Below, one piece after another: positions 8,026-15,691 of a stretch of 64,000 bases of DNA; within the stretch, counting starts at the first letter, position 1; each line of letters starts with the position of its first letter. A program made the translations under genes and the position numbers. The notes beneath the pieces are model-generated. The model saw only the letters and a program-made list of their open reading frames with translations, was not told where the DNA came from and searched no databases. The DNA is from Paraburkholderia podalyriae. GTDB taxonomy: Bacteria > Pseudomonadota > Gammaproteobacteria > Burkholderiales > Burkholderiaceae. Where the stretch lies: the NCBI RefSeq assembly GCF_014397785.1, contig NZ_VZQQ01000003.1:124001-188000 (forward strand), read 5' to 3'.

Positions 8026-8180
8026 GCTCCCAGGTTTCCGCCCTTGACCCGCGACCGTAGCCGATATCGGGCAGGCATCAAGGGGCGAGGGACCGTGTTG
8101 CCCGCACCCCTCCCTCGCCTTTCTCCTTGACGCCTGCCCGATATCGGCTCCTTGAGTCGCACGGGCGGAAACCTGGGAGC
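8026..8180. repeat. 155-bp composite interrupted inverted repeat
   Basis: Several arms are nested around one centre near 8103. The outer arms GCTCCCAGGTTTCCGCCC (8026-8043) and its perfect complement (8163-8180) are 18 bp. The middle arms AGCCGATATCGGGCAGGC (8059-8076) and its perfect complement (8132-8149) are 18 bp and contain their own GCCGATATCGGC palindrome. The inner arms are TCAAGG/CCTTGA (8078-8083, 8125-8130) and CGAGGGA/TCCCTCG (8086-8092, 8111-8117). It lies 111 bases before the DUF932 gene. The stretch 7710-8291 otherwise holds no gene I can support. Function is unknown; a regulatory RNA structure, a protein-binding site or a recombination site are possible. Confidence 0.85.
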
Positions 8181-8291
8181 CTGGCGGCAGCAAAGCCAAC
8201 CCCGGGTTCCACCGGGAGGTGTCCAGCGCTAACAGCAAGACATATCCCGCCGCCCGGTTCAGGTCCTCAACCCTTTGCTCTGGAGACTGTC

Positions 8292-9125
8292 ATGCAACTC
8301 GCTTCTTCCTTCCGTTACGGCTCCCCGATGCTCCGCTCCGACTCGCCGCTGTCGGACGACCAGATCCGCCGTGTTGCCCCTTCCATCTTCGCGGACGGCA
8401 AGCATCAAAGCCGCTCCGAGCGCTACACCTACATCCCCACCATCGACGTGCTGCGCGGTCTGCGCAACGAAGGTTTCCAGCCCTTCATGGTCTGCCAGAC
8501 CCGCGTACGCGATCAGGACAAGCGTGAATTCACCAAACATCTGATCCGCATGCGCCCTGCAAGCGAGATTACCGGCGAGGACGTCAACGAAATCATCCTC
8601 CTCAATTCGCATGACGGAAGCAGCGGGTTCCAGCTACTCGGCGGCGTCTATCGCTTCGTCTGCCAGAACGGCATGGTTGCGGGCGAAACCATCGGCGAGG
8701 TTCGCGTCCCGCACAGGGGCAACATCGTGCAGAACGTCATTAACGGCGCATTCGACGTGCTCGACGGCTTTGACCTGATCCGCGAACAGAAAGACGGCAT
8801 GAAGGCCGTCACGCTCAACCGTGACGAGCAGCACGCGCTCGCGCGCTCCGCCCTCGCGCTGCGCTACGACCCGACCGACGCGAAAGCGCCCGCCCCGATC
8901 ACCGAAAGCCAGCTTCTGAACGTGCGCCGCTTCGAGGACCGCCGTGATGACCTCTGGACGGTTTTTAACCGCATTCAGGAGTCGTTGACCAAGGGTGGCC
9001 TGCACGGACGCTCGCGCACCGGACGTTCCATGTCCACCCGCCCCGTCACCGGCATCGACCAGAACGTGAAACTGAACCGCGCGCTGTGGATGCTCGCGGA
9101 CGCGATGCGCCAGATGAAGGCGTAA
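8292..9125 (+). CDS. DUF932 domain-containing plasmid-type protein
   Basis: The 277-residue protein belongs to the DUF932 family, common on plasmids and integrative elements of proteobacteria and of unknown biochemical role. Recognisable parts are YTYIPTIDVLRGLRNEGFQP near the N-terminus, the KHLIRMR segment and LLGGVYRFVCQNGMVAG in the middle. The start chosen is the ATG at 8292, at the point where family similarity begins; the upstream frame extension would run through the inverted repeat and is rejected. It is followed by the ParB-like gene in the same direction. Such pairs are typical of element backbones. Confidence 0.85.
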   Translation: MQLASSFRYGSPMLRSDSPLSDDQIRRVAPSIFADGKHQSRSERYTYIPTIDVLRGLRNEGFQPFMVCQTRVRDQDKREFTKHLIRMRPASEITGEDVNEIILLNSHDGSSGFQLLGGVYRFVCQNGMVAGETIGEVRVPHRGNIVQNVINGAFDVLDGFDLIREQKDGMKAVTLNRDEQHALARSALALRYDPTDAKAPAPITESQLLNVRRFEDRRDDLWTVFNRIQESLTKGGLHGRSRTGRSMSTRPVTGIDQNVKLNRALWMLADAMRQMKA

Positions 9126-9256
9126 GCACGGCACGGGCGGCGGCCCATTGCCGCACGACTTCGGTTCATACCATCAGGATTCCTATCCGGGTCAGGCCTG
9201 ATGGCAAGCCGCAACATTGTGACCCGGAACCTTCCTTTCTCTATCTGGAGTGAATC

Positions 9257-11539
9257 ATGCAAGCCGAATTCAACACGCAAATGAACGACACCGCAAACGG
9301 CGCCGAAGCCCATACCCTTACAGACGCGACGGCCAACGCTGCGCCGCTGCTCGAAACCAGTTTCGGCAACGAGCAGCCGGTCGTGTCCGTGCCGTATTCC
9401 GCGCTGCGGCGCTCGCCGCTCAATGCCCGTACGAAACCGCTATCTGGCATTGACTCGCTCGCGACGAACATCAGGGCAAAAGGGCTGTTGCAGAACTTGA
9501 TTGTTCACGAACTAAAGGGCTCGCGCGGCAAACATCGCAAGCTTGGCGTCTGTGCCGGTCAACGCCGACAGGCCGCACTCGACCTGCTATTCGAGCAGAA
9601 ACACATCGCCGCCGATTATCCGGTGCCGGTGCGCATCGTCAGCGAAGGCGAAGCCCTTGCCATTTCACTGATCGAGAACAGCGAACGCGAAGGACTCGAC
9701 CCGTTCGACGTGCTGCGCGCGTACCGGATGTTGGCCGAGGAGGGGCGCAGCGTCGATTACATCGCCGCGCTGTTCTCCGCGTCGCCGCTCACCGTCAAAC
9801 GTCGCATGAAGCTGGCGAATGTGTCGCCAAAGCTGGTCGCGTTGCTGCGCGAGGACGCCATCACGCTCGACCAGCTTTCGGCGCTCTCGCTCGCCGATGA
9901 TCACGAAACGCAGGAGCACATCTGGTTCGAAGCAAACGAGTGGCAACGCCAGCCCAACTATCTGCGGCAGGCGATCACACGTACCGAGATCGACGCGAGC
10001 CGCAGCCGCTTGGTGCGCTTCGTGGGGCTGGACGCCTATGAAGCAGCGGGAGGTTACGTGAGACGTGACCTCTTCAGTGACGACGAAAACGCGGGTTACA
10101 TTGCCGCCCCCGAACTGCTGCAACGTCTCGCCGCCGCGAAGCTCGACGCCGCCGCCGAAGAAGTCTGCGTCGAAGGTTGGGGCTGGACCGAACAGCGTAT
10201 CGAGCGCGACGTGTTCGAACTGAACCGCTACGGCAGACTGCAACCTGTGCAGCGCCCCTTCACCGACGACGAACTGCGGGAAATGGACGCGCTCACCGCA
10301 CAGCAGGATGAACTGGCCGAAAAGTTCGAAGCATTGTCTGAGGACGATGAAAACGCGTACGAGGAAGCCGAACGGCTCGAAACCGAAATCGACAGGGTGA
10401 ACGCGGCCATTTTCGCGCTCGAAAGCCGCGCGGAAACATGGGACGTGCAACAGATGGCCGAAGCGGGCGCATTCGTGATGGTCGGCCCGCAGGGCGAACT
10501 GATCATCGAGCGGGGTCTGGTGCGCCGTGAAAACAGCGCGGCACTGGATGCGGTGGGCGCGACCGTGACCGGCACGCCGGAAACTGAACGCGCATCCGGC
10601 CAGACGCATGAACCCGAAGCAAAGGAGAAGCCGATCCACAGCGCAAAGCTCTGTCAGCGCCTCACCGCGCACCGCGCCGCCGCTGTTCACGCGGAACTGA
10701 TCGCGCAGCCGACCATCGCCCTCGCCGCCATCCTGCAACACCTGATTCCGGAAGTCTTTCCGGGGGGATATGGGAGGGGTTTCGCACCACATGCGCTGAA
10801 ACTGTCCTGCACGAGCAACCACGACAGTCTGCTCGGCGCGGCGGACGACCTGCCCGTCAGCACCGCGTGGAGTCTCATCGAGGCGCAGCGCGAGCGGTGG
10901 GGACGCGAACTCCCTGCGCGCCGCGCGGACCTGCTGCCGTGGTTGATCGAACAGGACCCCGGCACGACCCTGCTCGACCTGCTCGCCTTCTGCGCCGGCG
11001 CGTTGCTTGACGGCGTCGCGGGTGACGAAAAACCTCACGCCATCAACGCACTCGCAAGTGCGCTGAACCTCGACATGACGCGATACTGGACGCCCACACG
11101 CGCCTCTTATTTCGATCACGTCAGCAAGGCGCGCATCACGGAGGTCGTCGCCAGCGCCGTGTCGCCGAAGGTGGCCGCCGACCTCGGCAAGATGAAGAAG
11201 ACCGACGCGGCAGCCGCCGCTGAACTGCGGCTCGTGAAAGCCTCATGGCTCCCGGAAATCCTCACCGATCGCGAAGTCCCGGCCACGCCTTCGTGGGAAA
11301 GCCACGACGACGAGGATGAGGACGACAGCGACGATGCCAATACCGGGGACGGAGGGAACGACACGCCGGAAGCTGAGGACGGCGACACGGAACCGATTGC
11401 CGGGACCGGCACGGAACGCATCAACAACACACCTGCCGACGCGGAAGCCGCTCCCGGCGCCAGCAGTCCGCTGACGCCGTGGCCCTTCCCCACTGCGGAT
11501 GGCATGAACGGCACGCAATCTGGCCCGCGCGCGGCCTGA
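9257..11539 (+). CDS. ParB/RepB/Spo0J-like nuclease/partition protein
   Basis: The 760-residue protein has a ParB/Srx domain in the N-terminal quarter: SVPYSALRRSPLNARTK, then IRAKGLLQNLIVHEL, the CAGQRRQAALDLL box and LIENSERE. A helix-turn-helix follows (about residues 155-200, with VDYIAALFSASPLTVKRRM). The remainder is long and charged, with a coiled-coil-like glutamate-rich stretch around residues 335-390 and an acidic tail (DDEDEDDSDD). It is far longer than a chromosomal ParB and resembles the large ParB-domain proteins on plasmids and integrative elements. The ATG at 9257 follows TCTGGAG. It is not adjacent to a classic parA; the ParA-like gene here is 1 kb away on the opposite strand. 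Confidence 0.85.
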   Translation: MQAEFNTQMNDTANGAEAHTLTDATANAAPLLETSFGNEQPVVSVPYSALRRSPLNARTKPLSGIDSLATNIRAKGLLQNLIVHELKGSRGKHRKLGVCAGQRRQAALDLLFEQKHIAADYPVPVRIVSEGEALAISLIENSEREGLDPFDVLRAYRMLAEEGRSVDYIAALFSASPLTVKRRMKLANVSPKLVALLREDAITLDQLSALSLADDHETQEHIWFEANEWQRQPNYLRQAITRTEIDASRSRLVRFVGLDAYEAAGGYVRRDLFSDDENAGYIAAPELLQRLAAAKLDAAAEEVCVEGWGWTEQRIERDVFELNRYGRLQPVQRPFTDDELREMDALTAQQDELAEKFEALSEDDENAYEEAERLETEIDRVNAAIFALESRAETWDVQQMAEAGAFVMVGPQGELIIERGLVRRENSAALDAVGATVTGTPETERASGQTHEPEAKEKPIHSAKLCQRLTAHRAAAVHAELIAQPTIALAAILQHLIPEVFPGGYGRGFAPHALKLSCTSNHDSLLGAADDLPVSTAWSLIEAQRERWGRELPARRADLLPWLIEQDPGTTLLDLLAFCAGALLDGVAGDEKPHAINALASALNLDMTRYWTPTRASYFDHVSKARITEVVASAVSPKVAADLGKMKKTDAAAAAELRLVKASWLPEILTDREVPATPSWESHDDEDEDDSDDANTGDGGNDTPEAEDGDTEPIAGTGTERINNTPADAEAAPGASSPLTPWPFPTADGMNGTQSGPRAA

Positions 11540-11545
11540 CCCTAC

Positions 11546-11571
11546 GCCTCGCCTTGGCAACGGGGCGAGGC
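11546..11571 (+). other. Hairpin after the parB-like gene
   Basis: GCCTCGCC (11546-11553) and GGCGAGGC (11564-11571) form a perfect 8-bp stem just after the ParB-like stop codon. There is no T-run behind it, so it may attenuate or stabilise the transcript rather than act as an intrinsic terminator. Confidence 0.45.
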
Positions 11572-11621
11572 AGGCGACAGGCCCATACCCGCTGTCTGCT
11601 TCTCTGACGGAGAAAACCATC

Positions 11622-11867
11622 ATGACCAACCGTATCCGCATGACCGTGCTCGCCACCAATGCCGAAGGATCGCCCGACCTCTACCTGACGTTCGTCGAGG
11701 TGACCGCCCTGCAATACAACGAGGGGCAGCACTACGACATGGCGCTCGCCCGCGCCGAAGATGAAGGCTACCGTCCACCGATGATTGCCTTCGACCAGAA
11801 CGACGCGGCAGCAGGCATGCTCCGCCACGCCACCGCGTTCATGGAAGGCGAGACCGATGGAGCGTAG
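11622..11867 (+). CDS. Small hypothetical plasmid protein
   Basis: The 81-residue protein follows the ParB-like gene by 82 bases and has a GACGGAGAA ribosome binding site before its ATG. It reads like a compact soluble protein, with TVLATNAEGSPDLYLTFVEV at the N-terminus and a mixed C-terminal half. No family is recognised. Its last 100 bases overlap the minus-strand gene ending at 11768, so one of the two ends may be misplaced; a strong hairpin begins four bases after its stop. Small genes downstream of ParB-like genes are common on such elements. Confidence 0.6.
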   Translation: MTNRIRMTVLATNAEGSPDLYLTFVEVTALQYNEGQHYDMALARAEDEGYRPPMIAFDQNDAAAGMLRHATAFMEGETDGA

Positions 11868-12541
11868 GCCGTGCGGGCGGACGGCGAACCGTCTGCCCGC
11901 ACAGAATGGCTGCTCGCCCACCAACCTGCCAGCCCTCCAAAGCCACCCGCCAGCATCATCACAACCAGCCCGCCAATTGCCAGCCCGTAACACACCCTCA
12001 CAAACCGCCGTGCGGCAACCCGTTCATACAACGCCACTGCGGCATCGAGCCGTTGCCGCTGATCGCGTGCCGCGACAGCTATCGCACCCACGAGCCGGTT
12101 GCCTGCTGCATAGGCAATCCGGTTCGCGGCCCGTTCCGACAGCAACGTCAACGCCTCGCTGTTCAGTTCCGCGAGCGCGGCCCGATAGCGCGTTTCGTGC
12201 TCGCTGATCATCTGCTCCGCCAGTTCAATCGTCGCCTTGCAGCGCGCGAGCGCGTCGCGATGCTGCGCCATCAGCGCATCCACCGCCGCGCCCGTCTCGG
12301 CCCGTACCGCATCGAGACTGCCTGCGCCCGCCTGCCGGATGCGTTCCGGCATCGCCTCATAGAGTCGCCCGTAGTATTCGAGCATGACCAGCACAGACCA
12401 CAGCGCATCGTTATCGCGCAGGTTCAGCGCTCCCGACACCCGCCGCATCCGCAAGATACTGGCGTCGTCGGGTAATTCACCCGTGACGTCGAGAAACATG
12501 CGGGCAAGTGCGTCCGGCGGCCTGCCTCGCCTGTTACCCAT
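11768..12541 (-). CDS. Plasmid-type membrane-anchored protein, third gene of a partition-like operon
   Basis: The 257-residue protein starts inside the stop of the ParA-like gene (8-bp overlap, 12534-12541), so it is translationally coupled to it. Residues 1-65 are basic then helical (RRGRPPDALARMFLDVTGEL). A long helical middle rich in Ala/Arg/Glu (about 75-190) looks coiled-coil-like. One clear membrane segment lies around GLAIGGLVVMMLAGGFGGLA (near residue 205). The tail after it is low in complexity and overlaps an opposing gene, so the real stop deserves doubt. I do not recognise the family. The gene order is reminiscent of stbA-stbB-stbC operons on IncW-like plasmids, but I cannot show homology. 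Confidence 0.65.
   Translation of the reverse strand: MGNRRGRPPDALARMFLDVTGELPDDASILRMRRVSGALNLRDNDALWSVLVMLEYYGRLYEAMPERIRQAGAGSLDAVRAETGAAVDALMAQHRDALARCKATIELAEQMISEHETRYRAALAELNSEALTLLSERAANRIAYAAGNRLVGAIAVAARDQRQRLDAAVALYERVAARRFVRVCYGLAIGGLVVMMLAGGFGGLAGWWASSHSVRADGSPSARTAYAPSVSPSMNAVAWRSMPAAASFWSKAIIGGR
11871..11902 (+). terminator. Strong hairpin at the end of the parB-like operon
   Basis: GTGCGGGCGGACGG (11871-11884) pairs with CCGTCTGCCCGCAC (11889-11902) around a CGAA tetraloop, with a single G-T pair. It begins four bases after the stop codon at 11867. No T-tract follows, so it is a terminator-like hairpin rather than a textbook intrinsic terminator. It also lies in the tail of the opposing gene. 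Confidence 0.5.
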
Positions 12542-13226
12542 CGACCGTCACCCTGTCAAACATCGTTCCGCACAGCGCGCGCCATCGCAGCAGCTCCGCC
12601 CGTTCGCCGATATGCATCGTCGCGACAGCCTTGCGTATCGACAGACGCTGACCACGAAGTTCGTCGGCAACCCGATCCGCGAGTTCGGGAAAATCAAGCG
12701 ACTTTCCCTTAGTCTCGATGGTTTTACGAAGCTCCGAGGTCTGATATAGCGTGAACTTGTCCGGCGTGCCGAAGTACCCGTTGCGTACGACGTGTGTTAC
12801 CGCATCGGGGAAGGTCCGGCTGAAACCATGCAGCAGTTCCAGACTGTCGCGCTGCCGGTTAATCACCCACAGGACGACGAGTCGGCGTTGAAGATCACCC
12901 AGCGTACCGGCCAGCATCGCACCAAATCGCGCAACACCCGCCTGGTTGCGCGCCGCCGTGTTGACGATCACCGCCGCGTCACGATGTCCATCGCAGAAGT
13001 TGACGAGACCAATCCAGCCGTCTGCATCATCCAGACTATAGGCAACGCAATGAATCTCGTCCTGCACCGCTTTCATGACGTCTGGATTTGAGGTGTCGGT
13101 TTCAACCAGCGCGGCATGGATATCCTGACGCTGGAGATAATCGGCCAGCGCAAGCGATACAAAGCTCTTGCCCACACCGCCCTTACTGCCACCAACCAGA
13201 TAAATCGGGGGAATCGTCGTGTCCAT
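12534..13226 (-). CDS. ParA-like deviant Walker ATPase
   Basis: The 230-residue P-loop ATPase carries the deviant Walker A motif GGSKGGVGKS at about residues 12-21, characteristic of ParA/MinD-type proteins in which the first Lys contacts the partner's nucleotide. A Walker B-like strand appears as AAVIVNTAA. It lacks an N-terminal DNA-binding extension, so it resembles small ParA or StbB-type proteins. It is the second gene of a minus-strand operon, 9 bases after the preceding gene and overlapping the next by 8. A role in positioning or stabilising the replicon is likely. Whether it pairs with the ParB-like protein at 9257 or with its operon partner is open. Confidence 0.85.
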   Translation of the reverse strand: MDTTIPPIYLVGGSKGGVGKSFVSLALADYLQRQDIHAALVETDTSNPDVMKAVQDEIHCVAYSLDDADGWIGLVNFCDGHRDAAVIVNTAARNQAGVARFGAMLAGTLGDLQRRLVVLWVINRQRDSLELLHGFSRTFPDAVTHVVRNGYFGTPDKFTLYQTSELRKTIETKGKSLDFPELADRVADELRGQRLSIRKAVATMHIGERAELLRWRALCGTMFDRVTVDG

Positions 13227-13235
13227 TTGAGCCCT

Positions 13236-13697
13236 CTACAAGTTTTCAACATCGGGCGTGATCTCGAACGAGAACGCGTCCCGAATCACCATTGACCCCT
13301 GCTGACTGACTGCTCTTCCCCCATCCTGCGTTTTCCAGGCAGGCTTGCTGCTGGAATCTGATAACCGTTCCCGACCACCCTTCTTCGCGCGCGTTGCCGT
13401 TGTCGCTCCCGGCACTGCGGTCGCTTCCGCCTGCATAGGGCGATTCTCTTTCGCCGCGCGCTGCATCGCGTATCTCAACGTGCTTGCGCTGATTTCGACG
13501 CCCTCCTGGGCAAGCTGATAAACGATCTCCTCCAGCGTGTACCCCTTCTTCTGGGCGCTGCTGATCTGGGCCTGCATCGACCTGATTGCATCCCGGACAT
13601 TGACGCGATGCTCATGCGCAGGCTTTACCGGCAGCGTATCGAGACGGCGCGAGGCGGCGTCCCATTGCGCCTGGGTAAAGCTCTTCACCATCGGCAT
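13236..13697 (-). CDS. Small putative DNA-binding protein heading the ParA-like operon
   Basis: The 153-residue protein starts at the ATG at 13697 (GGAG about 8 bases upstream); the longer upstream frame is cysteine-rich and implausible. Residues 35-85 (RVNVRDAIRSMQAQISSAQKK, then YTLEEIVYQLAQEGVEISAS and TLRYAMQRA) look like a helix-turn-helix segment of the kind seen in MobC/StbA-like plasmid proteins. The C-terminal half is low in complexity and basic. As first gene of the operon, and with repeated sequence motifs upstream, it could be the operon's own regulator and the DNA adaptor for the ATPase. This is inferred from position only. Confidence 0.68.
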   Translation of the reverse strand: MPMVKSFTQAQWDAASRRLDTLPVKPAHEHRVNVRDAIRSMQAQISSAQKKGYTLEEIVYQLAQEGVEISASTLRYAMQRAAKENRPMQAEATAVPGATTATRAKKGGRERLSDSSSKPAWKTQDGGRAVSQQGSMVIRDAFSFEITPDVENL

Positions 13698-14687
13698 GAT
13701 TCGCTCCGGTATTCGGCCTGAATGCCATCTTGCAAACGGCTCCCGGTGATCGTCAAGACCCGGAATCAGGCCTGAAGCAAGGTACGGGAACACGGCGGAA
13801 TACAGAGGAACTGACCAGAACAGGAGACTTTTTTGCGTCGTTGTGCACGGGCAACACGCAGGGATTCGCGCGAGAAGGCACAACCGTCCAGGCTAACCAG
13901 TGGTAGCAATCAATGGTTGCGCGCCGATACAGTTTTGACTGACAGGAACATTGCTCACCGTAGAAATCACGGTCGCGCACGTTGCGCCGGGCAATCGCAG
14001 GATTCGATTTAATCCGCTTCGTTACACGGGTTTTTCCTGCGCTGCTCGTCAACACCCAGCATCTTCAAGTTGCAGAAGGGGCTGCTTTCTTGCGTAGGAA
14101 TCCAACAGGTCATTTGAATTTTGCTGCGCGAAACACCGAGCCCTGCGTTCTCCATATTGCGCCAGCACCTACGATTTCTTTCGTCAACCTCACCAGTCAA
14201 TTTGCGCGAGTAGAGAAATCTACCCGTACGATGCCACGCGCCTTCCCTCGCGAGTCGCTCAATTTGTTGTGTGCTCCAGATGGTTTTTCTACGGCAGAGG
14301 ATCGCTTTTCTTGCGCTGGACAATCGTTCTTCTTGCGCGGCAGCGGCTACCTCGCTCACGGGATCTGCGGATGACAACATGAACAACGGAAAAACAAGGG
14401 ATGGCAGGATAGGCTTGCGCCGGTTTTGGGCGCCCAAGGGGTCAACGCTTGAATTCCAGAGGGTCGTCCGCGCCGCCTCCGCATCGTCATAGTGGTCGTG
14501 CGCGTCGTATTCGTCGCCGACGCACTGAACTGGATGTCCAACACTGGGCCTACACGGAACACGACAATCTCATGTTGCAGCTACAAATCAAATTTTGCTC
14601 ATTCCTTTCATTCAAATTGTGGAGGCACCTCAATCAAAGCGCATCACCGACCGGGGCGTCCCATTCTGCGTTTCAACGCAACACGCG
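13698..14687. promoter_or_regulatory. Gene-free kilobase with one-sided TTGCG motifs
   Basis: No frame here looks like protein. The plus strand carries TTGCG at 13833, 13917, 13982, 14090, 14157, 14202, 14311, 14333 and 14415, while CGCAA is absent over the same 600 bases. Two copies extend to TTGCGCYGGRCAATCG (13982-13997 and 14311-14326), and the 14311/14333 pair is spaced 22 bases. The stretch lies upstream of the operon starting at 13697, where a StbA-like protein would be expected to bind direct repeats. An origin or centromere-like site is another possibility. Confidence 0.4.
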
Positions 14688-15479
14688 TCACCTCCATCCT
14701 TCAAGCCTTAGTGTTGCCCGCACAAGGCGTTGCTCCTCCTGCTCAATTTCATGCAGGCTTTTGCGCACGCCGTTGATGTGATCTGCAGCAGCCCGATACG
14801 CCTGCTCGGGCAGCCTACCCGTCACGGCGTTGTAAAGACGCGCGTGCTGCCGGTCGATGAGCTTGCGATGTGGCTGACGATGGTAAAGGTTGTTCACCGA
14901 CGCGAAAACTGAACTCAGCAGCAGTTCCGTCAGCGAACGCAGCGTGTGCACCAGCACCGGGTTATGCGACGCCTCGCAGATCGCTAGGTGAAATGCATGA
15001 TCGAGGCGCGCGTGCGTGGCCGGATCGGTTTCGGCATCGTGCGCGGCGAGCATTTCTTCGTAGCGGCGCGTGATCATCATGCAGTCGACGGGGGTGCCGC
15101 GCAATGCGGCGAGCCGCGCCGATTCCGCTTCGAGCATGCCGCGCACTTCGAACAGATCGTAGAGCGTGCGCGGCTGCGAAGCGAGCAGATGCATCAGCGG
15201 CGACTGCGGCGGCTGTGAAGTCAGATTAGCGACGAACGAGCCCTTGCCGTGCGCCGTTTCGATGATGCCGCGCGCGCGCAGCAGCTTCAGCCCTTCGCGT
15301 AGCGCCGTTCGCGATACGCCAAGCTTGTCCGTGAGGCGCCGCTCGGACGGCAGCGCCTGCCCCGACCTTAAAACACCATCGACGATCAGGCGCTCGATGC
15401 GCTCCGCGACTACATCGGCGATCTTGCGATCGGGCTCTCTTCCTTCACTTCCCGTGTGTGAAATCACTGGTAATACCAC
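14688..15479 (-). CDS. glcC: GntR/FadR-family regulator of glycolate genes
   Basis: The 263-residue regulator has an N-terminal winged helix-turn-helix (about residues 17-85, with LPSERRLTDKLGVSRTALRE) and a C-terminal all-helical FCD ligand domain (about 95-245, with the metal-binding-type His residues in DHAFHLAICEASHNP). It is divergent from glcDEF, the position of GlcC, which senses glycolate. The listed start is a GTG at 15479, whose codon sits in an operator palindrome; a GTG four codons further in (15467) is a plausible alternative, so the start is uncertain. It probably controls glcDEF and itself through the paired TGGTAATACCA sites. Confidence 0.82.
   Translation of the reverse strand: MVLPVISHTGSEGREPDRKIADVVAERIERLIVDGVLRSGQALPSERRLTDKLGVSRTALREGLKLLRARGIIETAHGKGSFVANLTSQPPQSPLMHLLASQPRTLYDLFEVRGMLEAESARLAALRGTPVDCMMITRRYEEMLAAHDAETDPATHARLDHAFHLAICEASHNPVLVHTLRSLTELLLSSVFASVNNLYHRQPHRKLIDRQHARLYNAVTGRLPEQAYRAAADHINGVRKSLHEIEQEEQRLVRATLRLEGWR
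15468..15478. promoter_or_regulatory. GlcC-type operator, copy 1
   Basis: TGGTAATACCA is a perfect odd palindrome of the TGGT-N3-ACCA form used by FadR-subfamily regulators. It overlaps the first codons of the glcC-like gene, which suggests autoregulation. Confidence 0.7.
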
Positions 15480-15579
15480 TTGAAATGGGCGGGCTTCGCG
15501 TTGTGGTCATGATATCGCCATTTACGTCACTGCACGTGCCTCTAGCCCGATTCAGCAGCAATCGGCGCATGAAAGAAAC

Positions 15580-15590
15580 TGGTATTACCA
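15580..15590. promoter_or_regulatory. GlcC-type operator, copy 2
   Basis: TGGTATTACCA is the same 11-bp palindrome read from the other strand, 112 bases from copy 1 and 102 bases before the glcD start. Two copies in one divergent promoter region favour a real operator and possible DNA looping. Confidence 0.7.
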
Positions 15591-15691
15591 CCTATTCCGT
15601 CTATCGACAGGCAAAGATGAAACGGGAACAATCGGCACCTACACGGATAAGCGGCGCGAAAAACACAACCGCGCGCCCACGGAGACACCCC

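Noticed and set aside
8127-8291. Upstream extension of the DUF932 gene through the inverted repeat
   Set aside because: The extension is low in sense and covers the repeat arms; similarity and a normal start begin at 8292.
9665-11119. 484-codon minus-strand frame opposite the ParB-like gene
   Set aside because: High-GC antisense shadow without recognisable domains; the plus strand has a clear ParB domain.
14009-14437. 142-codon minus frame in the TTGCG region
   Set aside because: No family, poor composition and no ribosome binding site; the repeated motifs explain the region better as noncoding.
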